The notes under the pieces are model-generated. The model was not told where the DNA came from. It made no database searches and was given only the letters and a program-made list of their open reading frames with translations. The position numbers were made by a program, and so were the translations under genes. Below, in pieces: positions 16,601 through 22,691 of a stretch of DNA of 23,293 nt. Source of the stretch: a virus; the IMG/VR virus record IMGVR_UViG_3300025873_000051, positions 1 to 23,293 of that record; one strand, written 5' to 3'. Position 1 is the stretch's first letter. Each line of letters opens with the position of its first letter.

Positions 16601-16866
16601 CTTGCCTCTAGCCCATAATAGGCACCCTTGTACTGGAATGATCCTTCGAAGAAGTGAGTACCAGCCCCGGCCGGGTATTCGAACTGGGTTTCAGTGTAAC
16701 CCTTTCGCTTCTCTATCTCGCCATGCTTATTGAATACGGCATTCTCTAAGACCTCGAGCTCTCCCGATTCCAGCGTAACATCCGTCTTCTTTGTCTGGAT
16801 GCCTTTGCTGAACGGGATGTTAGCTATCTGCCTCTGGAGCGGTATTGTTTGTTTCTCGGAAGCCAT
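13648..16866 (-). CDS. Tail nozzle / packaged-DNA stabilisation protein, 1072 residues
   Basis: Large beta-rich protein. The N terminus (about 19-57) carries the pattern FSKGIQTKK, GELEVLENAVF, GEIEKRKGY that opens many podovirus nozzle or stabilisation proteins (P22 gp10 / T7 gp12 functional class). Repeated four-strand blades across the middle and an 'RCPACFYVTAHRNRLFI' segment at about 728-744 fit a beta-propeller. The last 120 residues (FSRAYRFSLLG, IKVYYDYND, EAIKFEIYD, GFVIENIALEFGAKRG) form the sandwich domain seen in this class. It would extend the portal-adaptor channel and form the tip of the short tail. At 1072 residues it is longer than T7 gp12 (about 790). Its start overlaps the previous stop (TAATG) and its stop overlaps the next start in the same way. 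Specific subfamily not determined. Confidence 0.72.
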   Translation of the reverse strand: MASEKQTIPLQRQIANIPFSKGIQTKKTDVTLESGELEVLENAVFNKHGEIEKRKGYTETQFEYPAGAGTHFFEGSFQYKGAYYGLEASGHTWRINPASPSTKSRLQSKWSPLSTEVFPLSPHDFSGSTQYNFIYFSSPEIAISTDDSLICIASAVRIREGSSSTGGIAYSVNLIDASNMSILKTTFGLSGSTFAKSTFYGRIKPVAISATQFAVYYEYNKEGADDGAADELNRTIFGPDNDGAIASSSDGLVTLVSDNYLEHKDRCSFDVVESFTANCAYVGYYRHDSTYSVRIVKDTLITGNVASPFLTGTLNVNTGLDTVPPSDTVLTHAHLVMGKSSIEDDKIYIGYLTTSGSTHTIRVHNFTEGGSLSSAITKTSTDTEASFKLLYFVDNKEDPTVTTSIETVDLVYNSYGTGASDGEVTYRIPIKTPSSSLAFHADPQEVNKGIAGSGAFQFTFGKNNYKATIFPNMENMETYPRGSHTLNYFDQDGSLVGTSLTANIDQKYNSHPGRAVSTSDGGNAYGVMSTLGPPQSINDDSGLQFASVPTIVKYSFDAVPTYGVRRAEIGKNIYWTAGNALFRDSFDLYQDIVGKPKPHITSLTASDESLSSGGLDSSKTYKYKVVFEQEDSQGNLYQSEPSDSKSVTTDGSHDTVTIVVNSASQKIAGGKYRIVVYRTEGDGNLYYAAGNIRGQHSTFTQTLVDQAEDDDVLSSAILYTDSGEVANTRCPACFYVTAHRNRLFIISEDYRIFFSKEYRNGYGTNFNDTFFVPLDGILDDKPTALGSSGETIYIFRENSIWALDGDGPSKTGTGSYYTPRIVSNSMGALRGSPTLYTDTGLFFQNAKGIYSLSKEGIEYIGSPVEGILGSARVMDMIQDQATSTIRFLLSDSVLVYNYEFKQWSHFTFSTLGVDERFVGMGNNDGEIILVTDSNKFWKESGYKLDTTYMTMKLRTGWISLNGIQAFSRAYRFSLLGKSKDKHILTIKVYYDYNDSTAVDTYVFTTDSASDALLQFRAHLSKQKCEAIKFEIYDTDNSSATGDGFVIENIALEFGAKRGIFRMSVADNTIGSE

Positions 16867-17180
16867 TAAAACACCCAGACATCTATGGTTACGCTTGCGG
16901 AAGCTATTAGTTTAAGAAAGCTGGCCTTATTCGTGTTCGATGATTCATTATCATAGACAACGGCATTGGCATTTTTCTTAACGACAATATATCCCTTAGC
17001 GGCTCTTTCGAGCTTATGAGGGATATTTGACGCTGAGGTTGTAAGATCGACACCTGTGATCAGGTTGCCGTCCAGGAGATCTACAGAGAAAATCGGGCCA
17101 AGGGCTTCTTGGAGCTTATACTGGACCTTGGTCAGATGGGGATCTGACACATTATAAGCCTCATATTTAGGCAAAGCCAT
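16866..17180 (-). CDS. Small conserved phage structural protein between adaptor and nozzle
   Basis: 104 residues, all-beta by appearance. The pattern LLDGNLITGVDLT, then IPHKLERAAKGYIVV, a VVYD motif, and a C terminus ending ASVTIDVWVF matches a small protein family that I recall next to adaptor or tail genes in many podoviruses, with a conserved 'H(K/G)L(G/E)R...GW/GY' centre and a hydrophobic end. Function is not established to my knowledge; a head-tail closure, tail-knob or fibre-tip role is plausible. Start at 17180 has a strong AGGAGG 4 nt upstream; stop and the next start overlap as TAATG. Confidence 0.62.
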   Translation of the reverse strand: MALPKYEAYNVSDPHLTKVQYKLQEALGPIFSVDLLDGNLITGVDLTTSASNIPHKLERAAKGYIVVKKNANAVVYDNESSNTNKASFLKLIASASVTIDVWVF

Positions 17181-17201
17181 GGGGCCTCCTTATCCGTGTG
17201 G

Positions 17202-17885
17202 CTAATAGCCGGGCTGGATTCCGACGGCATCATCTACGATACCTATCGGTTCTCCCGCATCCCTGTTCGCCGATGCTTCCTCTATTCTTTCTTTAAGCCT
17301 CTCTAATTCGCGTTCAAGTGAAGTTGTTGATGTCTCTTCCTTGTGTCTCATTTTAATGGCTGCTGAGTAAACTGCATATTCTTCCCAGTTAAGGGCGATT
17401 CTATCATCGACGGTTGACCCGTCGGTGCTTAGTTTTGTGTATGACGGGATATACCATATCCCAATTGTATCTGTTGAAGTTGGTTCTGGTATGAAGATAA
17501 TATTCTTTGCGCTTAGTCTATACCCATAGAATGGAAATCCTCTACTATTGCGAGCGGCCTGGTCAGGCCGGAAGGTATTTCTTTCACTAAACGAGTGCCT
17601 TGGGACTCGAATAGTATTCCCTCCCTGGGTGATATCCACTCCAATAATTTTATAGAAGTTACCAATCGACGCGTCATCTGCGAGAGAATATACGCTTTGC
17701 CCGCTTACTAGAGGAAAGGTTTTAGAGTCGACATAATAGTCTTCGAACTTCAGCACCAAGATATCATGCAACTCACCTAGACCCGTGTTGATATAATCAG
17801 TGATCTCCTCGTCAGAGAAGAAGTTATTATTCTCTGCATCAGCGATCCTACGAGCCCTCGTCCTTAACTCTAACAAGCTAGACAT
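17202..17885 (-). CDS. Head-tail adaptor protein
   Basis: 227 residues. The N terminus (about 4-41: LLELRTRARRIADAENNNFFSDEEITDYINTGLGELHDIL, read in parts) is the helical signature of podovirus adaptor proteins of the P22 gp4 / T7 gp11 functional class, in particular the type seen in phages such as SU10. The middle is beta-rich and carries FPFYGYRLSAKNIIFIP, also typical. The C-terminal helix region (about 165-210) is charged (LERELERLKERIEE). Twelve copies would ring the portal and connect it to the nozzle. The start overlaps the preceding stop (TAATG). Gene order capsid, small protein, adaptor, nozzle supports the call. Confidence 0.75.
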   Translation of the reverse strand: MSSLLELRTRARRIADAENNNFFSDEEITDYINTGLGELHDILVLKFEDYYVDSKTFPLVSGQSVYSLADDASIGNFYKIIGVDITQGGNTIRVPRHSFSERNTFRPDQAARNSRGFPFYGYRLSAKNIIFIPEPTSTDTIGIWYIPSYTKLSTDGSTVDDRIALNWEEYAVYSAAIKMRHKEETSTTSLERELERLKERIEEASANRDAGEPIGIVDDAVGIQPGY

Positions 17886-18133
17886 TAGTAATCCTCACCT
17901 TCGCCTTCGTCACTGATCTCATCCTCACCAGGTCCACTCTCGTGAGCCTCGAGGCAGATCTTAATACAATCCTTTAACGCCCCCGCAAACATCTCGTTGT
18001 CTCGGGCTTTGATAGCCCTAAGGCACTCATTTGCGGCATCGTCAAAGGCGACTCCAGAGTCAAGATCTTCGCCCTCTTCCTGTTTCGGCTTCTTGCCTCC
18101 ACCAAGGAGCAAGGCAATAGATGAACCTTTCAT
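17885..18133 (-). CDS. Small acidic protein after capsid gene, function unknown
   Basis: 82 residues, very acidic. N terminus MKGSSIALLLGG is short and hydrophobic; a Lys/Gly stretch (GGGKKPKQ) follows, then one amphipathic helix pair at about 30-64 (FDDAANECLRAIKARDNEMF, then ALKDCIKICLEAHE) and an acidic tail. Similar small proteins, with an 'A..CL.AI...D...F..AL' pattern, often lie just after the major capsid gene in podoviruses. Not a secreted protein despite the N terminus. GGAGAG lies about 5 nt before the ATG, right after an intergenic hairpin. Role unknown; head completion or assembly is possible. Confidence 0.58.
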   Translation of the reverse strand: MKGSSIALLLGGGKKPKQEEGEDLDSGVAFDDAANECLRAIKARDNEMFAGALKDCIKICLEAHESGPGEDEISDEGEGEDY

Positions 18134-18155
18134 TCTTCTCTCCAGGTTAGAGGAA

Positions 18156-18174
18156 GGGGAGGTTTACCCTCCCC
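18156..18174 (-). terminator. GC-rich hairpin after capsid gene (weak terminator or RNA-processing site)
   Basis: In the 48-nt gap after the capsid stop, GGGGAGG and CCTCCCC form a perfect 7-bp stem around a GTAAA loop. The sequence after the stem on the RNA is UUCCUCUAACC, not a proper U-run, so strong termination is unlikely. It could give partial termination, protect the 3' end of abundant capsid mRNA, or be a processing site. Confidence 0.45.
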
Positions 18175-18181
18175 CTCATCA

Positions 18182-19471
18182 TTAGACCAGTGTAATACGG
18201 CAATTCCAGCCTGGCGCTGTGCAGATAACGTTACCGTAGTAACCCCATCTATACTCAACACCATCTGCGTCTGATTGACGAAGACCATTCAGCCCGTCAA
18301 AATCCAAGATCCGAGGAGCAGAACCAATTGTCCGAAGCTCCCATGTATCCTTCTGGAGAAGCCAGATTGTGTTGGCTTGGCAGTTATGATCTGCAAAGAC
18401 CTCCACAACACCAGTTGGGCCAGCTATCTTAAGTGAAGTGAAACCAACCTGGGCCTCTGTTTCCTTGTTCTGAAGACGAACCTGGGTAGCAGCTCCAGTT
18501 GGATCAATATCCTTTGCCAGGTTAGCCCATAGCTCTGGACTCAAGAACGCAGCATCAGGCATCCCACCCTCTCTGGCACAGCGGACCATCCCATCAATAA
18601 GTGCTTCCTTGATCGCTGCTGATCCCCCAGATATCCTTTGGCCAGCCAAACGAGTCGGGTGAGACGAACGATCAACACCAAAAAACGAAGTGGAAAGACC
18701 ATCAGATGACGCTGGAACCCATGCATCAAGACCTGCAATCTTGGTACGATCAGCTCCACCCGCCTGGGCGTCACCGTCTACAAAGAAGAATTGCGTCGGA
18801 TCAGCACTAAGCTCTGCGTGGGTGCTTCCTGAGACTAGCGCTTCCGCCAAATAAACGCGGTTAGTGTCATAATCAACCTTACTTACAGTTACGATTGCGC
18901 CTGAATCCTTTAATGCACCGGTTCCATTGGTGTCAGAGTAAACAAGCTTTTGGTTAATTTCAAAGTTGGTAATATCATCATCGCTAAATTCGACATAGCC
19001 TGCCCCCTCAACAGCGCCGCCAAGAGCTGCACCTGTTGATTCTCCAAGAGCACCAGTACCGCCGCGGTAAATGTCGGCGCCCATTGCGCGAGACATTGCA
19101 CGAAGAGCACCATCTGTCTTGTTCTTGGCAAGCTCAAGCAAAGAGCCTTCGCTACCATCAGCAGCGAGTAATGCCTCATTATCAACGCTAACGACAGCAT
19201 AGTCCTTAACACGAGTAATGATGAAATCTTCAAGCTGGGTTCCACTACGGTTAGTGATTGCTTTTTCAATGTCCGCACTTCGGCCACCGGGCATCCCGTA
19301 TTCAATAGTGATCTGAGCGTTTCGACCAGGGAAGCGCTCCACTTTTGGGATCCAAGCAAGAAGTGGGTTGTTCTTGTAAACAAGATTGTGAACTTTTTTC
19401 TGCGGATAGAATTGCTTCATCGCAGCATCGAAATTTGTTAAATTAAAAGATTTATCTAAATGGGAAGACAT
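18182..19471 (-). CDS. Major capsid protein, HK97 fold
   Basis: 429 residues, placed right after portal and scaffold as expected. Features: N-arm (1-45), extended-loop-like region (about 47-95, FPGRNAQITIEYGMPGG ... SGTQLEDFIITRV), spine-helix-like segment (about 108-134, SLLELAKNKTDGALRAMSRAMG), a beta-rich insertion (about 158-235), 'AGLDAWVP' (246-253), a P-domain helix (about 284-300, SAAIKEALIDGMVRCAREG) with 'DAAFLSPELWANLAKD' after it, and a beta-rich end with 'YRWGYYGNVICTAP'. This matches the family of capsid proteins of many podoviruses and myoviruses. No sign of a cleaved N-terminal delta domain; a separate scaffold is present. It has the best ribosome-binding site in the window, fitting its high expression. 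Confidence 0.85.
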   Translation of the reverse strand: MSSHLDKSFNLTNFDAAMKQFYPQKKVHNLVYKNNPLLAWIPKVERFPGRNAQITIEYGMPGGRSADIEKAITNRSGTQLEDFIITRVKDYAVVSVDNEALLAADGSEGSLLELAKNKTDGALRAMSRAMGADIYRGGTGALGESTGAALGGAVEGAGYVEFSDDDITNFEINQKLVYSDTNGTGALKDSGAIVTVSKVDYDTNRVYLAEALVSGSTHAELSADPTQFFFVDGDAQAGGADRTKIAGLDAWVPASSDGLSTSFFGVDRSSHPTRLAGQRISGGSAAIKEALIDGMVRCAREGGMPDAAFLSPELWANLAKDIDPTGAATQVRLQNKETEAQVGFTSLKIAGPTGVVEVFADHNCQANTIWLLQKDTWELRTIGSAPRILDFDGLNGLRQSDADGVEYRWGYYGNVICTAPGWNCRITLV

Positions 19472-19476
19472 AGCTT

Positions 19477-19484
19477 CCTCCTTT
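19477..19484 (-). promoter_or_regulatory. Very strong ribosome-binding site for the capsid gene
   Basis: AAAGGAGG ends 5 nt before the capsid ATG (19471), a near-full complement to the 16S anti-Shine-Dalgarno at ideal spacing. It decides the start and suggests high translation. Confidence 0.8.
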
Positions 19485-19492
19485 CGTAAAGA

Positions 19493-20389
19493 TTACGTGA
19501 AGAGTTTACCCTTCCAGTGATCCATGATCTCGTCATCGGTCATGTCATCTGGGGATTTCCTCGTTGGTTGTTCCTTCCATTTGGCCGATAGTGTTGCTTG
19601 CGGGCCTTTTGCTCTTTTAAATGCTGCTGGATTATACCTTTGGATTTTATTCACGACCTTAGGATCTGAGTAAAACTGTTCTTCGCGCTCCCGGAGTCCG
19701 GTTTCAATCTTTTCAAATGCTTCTTCGACTGTAATTTCTTCGCCCGTCTCTTTATAATGCTGGATCATCCCATTCGCAACATCCTGAGCGGTGCATGTCT
19801 CCTTGATGATACTATGACCATCTGAGCCGCGGGCATACTCTTCGATGTTCCCACATAGGGTGCCGTAAGCAGCAGACTGAGAAGCATTTCTCCTCGCATC
19901 TGCCTCACCCCTCTCCTTCTCGGCTATCCTTTGTTTTAATTCGTTTAGTTCTTTTTGATTACTTGAGACCTGAGATTCAATTGTCGGTCCCGTTTCATCA
20001 CTGATAATTTTCTCAGTCCACTTCCTGTAGTAGTCAACCGGGTCAATTCCCTGAGACCGAAGGAATTCAGATGGATCTTCATTCATCTTCGCCTTCGCCT
20101 CGACCATAGACTGGACTTCTCTCTCTCTTTCCTCAAGCGCAGCCTGCCTCCTCTTCAAGGCAATGTTCTGGCCTCTAATCTCCTTATCTCGCTTAAGGTT
20201 ATCAAGAAACTGCTTACTCTTTTTAGGCTCCTCGACGGGCGTAGGTACAGCGGCTAATGCTGCCGCAGAAGGCTCCGCAGAGAAGATGTTATAGGATTCA
20301 GGCGCTGCCTCTTGTTCAGAGGAGCTCTCCGCAGCTTCAGGTGGTGGTGCTGGTGCTGGTGCTGCTTCTACTTGTGCTTCTTCACTCAT
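19493..20389 (-). CDS. Capsid scaffolding protein
   Basis: 298 residues, highly charged and helical. The first 55 residues are Ala/Pro/Glu-rich and probably disordered (APAPAPPPEAAESSSEQ). Charged helices with coiled-coil character lie at about 56-102 (KKSKQFLDNLKRDKE, ALEEREREVQ) and 135-170 (ELNELKQRIAEKERGEAD). The C-terminal end is basic then acidic (AAFKRAKGPQ, DDMTDDEIMDHW), as expected for a scaffold that docks to capsid protein. Position between portal and capsid genes is the usual one. GGAG 8 nt before the ATG lies inside the end of the portal gene. No protease domain is visible, so scaffold exit rather than cleavage is assumed. Confidence 0.72.
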   Translation of the reverse strand: MSEEAQVEAAPAPAPPPEAAESSSEQEAAPESYNIFSAEPSAAALAAVPTPVEEPKKSKQFLDNLKRDKEIRGQNIALKRRQAALEEREREVQSMVEAKAKMNEDPSEFLRSQGIDPVDYYRKWTEKIISDETGPTIESQVSSNQKELNELKQRIAEKERGEADARRNASQSAAYGTLCGNIEEYARGSDGHSIIKETCTAQDVANGMIQHYKETGEEITVEEAFEKIETGLREREEQFYSDPKVVNKIQRYNPAAFKRAKGPQATLSAKWKEQPTRKSPDDMTDDEIMDHWKGKLFT

Positions 20390-20401
20390 TAAAATGCTCC
20401 A

Positions 20402-22396
20402 TTATGACAGTTGTGCTAATAGTTCAGGTGGCATTGGTATATCTCCCCCAGCTTCCAGAGGAGAACCGGGAGGAGGACCAGGCGGTGGTCCGGGAGGTGG
20501 TCCCATATCTGGGAGGGGCGGTAACCCCCCAGGAAGAGTAGGGGCTCCCCCAGGGGGCATACCAGGGGGCAAACCAAGTGGTGGACCCGGAGGCGCACCA
20601 GGAGGCACTGCCCCCACTAGATCAGGGGGAAGCCCCATGGCCGCGCCGGGGGTTGGGGCGGGTGCGGGCGCTTTCCTCTGAACCAGCAATTCATTTGCTT
20701 GAGACATCCATCGTCGCAGAAGCTCAAGCTTCGGATGAGAAACATCATCAAGGATTGCTAACGTATAAGCCTGTTGCACCCTTATGATTCCAAACTCGAG
20801 ATTCATATAAATTTCAGGAGCAACGTATTTTCCATTCTCAACGATGTCTTCAACAACCTTATCGATTATATCGATGTATGCTGTTTTGAGATTATTCGCC
20901 CTCTCGAGGTCTGGGAAGTCAAGTAGATTGTGCGCTTCCTCTTTCGTGAATAGGCCATTCAGCATCATCTCGTTTACGGATGCCAGCTTTGCCGATGGCG
21001 TCTGAGGTAGTGATCCGATAGGTTTAACCTGGATAATGAACTCATCATCTTCGAGGCTAATGTCCGACCAATTAATTTTCTCGAGGCCGCTCTTCCTGTC
21101 GAAGCTTGCTATGGTATAGGGATCTCCATTGACGTGAGCATCCCTAATCAAGCTAATGATCTGCTCAGTGGCATCCAGGAACATCTGCTCGTATGCCTGG
21201 CCAACGACCATAAACCGCTCTGACTCAATATCGGAAAACTCCCGTAATGCTCTTCCAGATTCTAATCCAATGGGCTTCTTACTCTGTGCAGCTAATTGAG
21301 AAATCCCGGTCATCTCGTAGGCACGCTCAACAAGCCTATCCAAGTGGGAGAACATCTCTCCAGAGACAGCCCGCGGTACGAAAAACTGAGGTGGCGTTCC
21401 CCGGTACTTAATGGCTCCGAAGACTCTATTGTTAAGATGAGACGTAACTATTTTTGACGTGTCTTCAATGAACACCTTCGGAGTAGCCAGGTGCATCTGC
21501 TCTTGGATACGCGCTAGGAGCTTATTGATTTCAACTTGGATTCCTTTGATTTCTTTCGCGAGGCCATTACCCCAGAAGCTCATAGGATCTTCGGTCCACC
21601 TTATGAACGTGAACGGGAAGTAGTCTTTTTCCCACAGCTCATCAACCAGGGTAACATTCGCGATACAGATAATATGCCGCCCGTCTTCGGCTTCTGGCCC
21701 GCTGGGTAGGTGCCATGCTTCATGGCATTCAACCATGTCGCTGCTTCTTTGGTCTTTCGAGTAGTCATCCTCACTATGTTCCGTAGCTTCCATGATTTGA
21801 GCTTTCTTTTCCGGATACATTTCAATAAGGACATGCCTGGAGACTCTCTTTGTTTGGAAGATCTGTCTTGGTGTTACGCCGTACTCGGACTCTGAGGGAT
21901 CTAAGGTGATCTCATTTGCTGAGACCCTCTCGGCTCGTACCTTTCCAAACTCTGTATAGTATTTTATGACTCCAGTGCCGGTGATACATGCATCAAGGAA
22001 TGCCTTCTGGGCTATAGGATACATACGCATGGAGTAAAACTGCCCCTGGATAAGCTTATTGAATAGCTTAGACTTGCGTTTCTGTGAGTATGTTCCTCCT
22101 TCGGTGAGGAAACTAACCGCGGGCTTATGCTTGGCTATCTTGGAAGTGGCAGCTTGACAGAGGGAGTGAATGATATTGAAGGTCAACCGTGGTTGACGCA
22201 TTAGGGCATATTGGGAGGTACCGCTTGAATACCTCGAGGCGATGGGGCGCCCATTGTAGAGGCCCATATAGGTGGCCATATCTAGATAGTAGCTATCTTG
22301 CTCTTGACGCAGCACGTTAATGAACTTATTAATGGATTCGTGGGGATCTCCATCCATCTGCCACCAGAAGCTATCGCCAAAAATCCCATAATTCAT
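20402..22396 (-). CDS. Portal protein with Pro/Gly-rich C-terminal tail
   Basis: 664 residues. Podovirus-type portal: N-terminal wing (1-100), 'TYMGLYNGRPIASRY' (42-56), a central region with 'GTGVIKYYTEFG' (140-151), 'DPSESEYG' (167-174), 'VECHEAWHL' (222-230), 'YFPFTFIRWTEDPMSFWGNGLAKEIKG' read in parts (259-285), and the stem/tunnel helices about 284-305 and 350-415 with 'TGISQLAAQSKKPIGLESGRALRE' read in parts (363-386). The portal ring is the DNA channel used in packaging and ejection and binds terminase and adaptor. Unusual: residues about 574-657 are almost all Pro, Gly, Ala and Leu with repeated PPG units, a low-complexity tail not needed for the portal fold. Start overlaps the preceding stop (ATGA). 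Confidence 0.85.
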   Translation of the reverse strand: MNYGIFGDSFWWQMDGDPHESINKFINVLRQEQDSYYLDMATYMGLYNGRPIASRYSSGTSQYALMRQPRLTFNIIHSLCQAATSKIAKHKPAVSFLTEGGTYSQKRKSKLFNKLIQGQFYSMRMYPIAQKAFLDACITGTGVIKYYTEFGKVRAERVSANEITLDPSESEYGVTPRQIFQTKRVSRHVLIEMYPEKKAQIMEATEHSEDDYSKDQRSSDMVECHEAWHLPSGPEAEDGRHIICIANVTLVDELWEKDYFPFTFIRWTEDPMSFWGNGLAKEIKGIQVEINKLLARIQEQMHLATPKVFIEDTSKIVTSHLNNRVFGAIKYRGTPPQFFVPRAVSGEMFSHLDRLVERAYEMTGISQLAAQSKKPIGLESGRALREFSDIESERFMVVGQAYEQMFLDATEQIISLIRDAHVNGDPYTIASFDRKSGLEKINWSDISLEDDEFIIQVKPIGSLPQTPSAKLASVNEMMLNGLFTKEEAHNLLDFPDLERANNLKTAYIDIIDKVVEDIVENGKYVAPEIYMNLEFGIIRVQQAYTLAILDDVSHPKLELLRRWMSQANELLVQRKAPAPAPTPGAAMGLPPDLVGAVPPGAPPGPPLGLPPGMPPGGAPTLPGGLPPLPDMGPPPGPPPGPPPGSPLEAGGDIPMPPELLAQLS
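20426..20677 (-). repeat. Low-complexity PPG-rich coding repeat in portal C terminus
   Basis: G/C-rich imperfect repeat of short units encoding PPG-type tripeptides (for example PPGPPPGPPPG at about 633-643). The opposite strand shows a collagen-like open frame that is a mirror of this repeat, not a gene. Short tandem units of this kind expand and contract easily. Confidence 0.7.
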
Positions 22397-22683
22397 GTCT
22401 CAGCACTCCGCCAAAGGTAGTCATCGTCCGAATAGCCAAGGCCATCCCGGGAAACAGGGTCTGGCTGCTCATCACTAAGGACTTCTGCCTCTGGTTCATA
22501 GCGATCAATACTAAATCCTGAGGGCACAGCCCTCTGCATTGCTTGCTCTTGAGGTGTCATCTGTATTTCGACTTCATCGTCTTTATACTTAATAACGCCA
22601 AACTCAGTCATAAGCTTCAACATTGCTTTAAGGCGCTTGGTGCTCGGGCCAGCCCCCATATCTCTTTGCTTCGATTCATCCAT
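22393..22683 (-). CDS. Small protein between terminase and portal genes, function unknown
   Basis: 96 residues, soluble, acidic, no TM. N-terminal helical part (about 14-33: STKRLKAMLKLMTEFGVIKY) followed by a short beta element (KDDEVEIQMTPQE), then an acidic, probably disordered tail (about 60-96). Proteins with the same outline (a helix ending in 'GV..YK..D.EIE.TP') often sit at this place between terminase and portal genes in podoviruses; I recall no established function. AGGAG 5 nt before the ATG; the stop overlaps the portal ATG (ATGA). A packaging accessory or portal-associated role is only an inference. Confidence 0.58.
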   Translation of the reverse strand: MDESKQRDMGAGPSTKRLKAMLKLMTEFGVIKYKDDEVEIQMTPQEQAMQRAVPSGFSIDRYEPEAEVLSDEQPDPVSRDGLGYSDDDYLWRSAET

Positions 22684-22691
22684 AAGAGCTC

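Noticed and set aside
18910-19383. Minus-strand 157-residue frame inside the capsid gene
   Set aside because: Out-of-frame shadow of the major capsid gene; Leu/Ser-rich, no start signal.
20394-20681. Plus-strand collagen-like ORF (Gly-rich)
   Set aside because: It is the exact antisense of the portal PPG-rich tail; the composition mirrors the repeat. No ribosome-binding context, and the portal frame is clearly the coding one.
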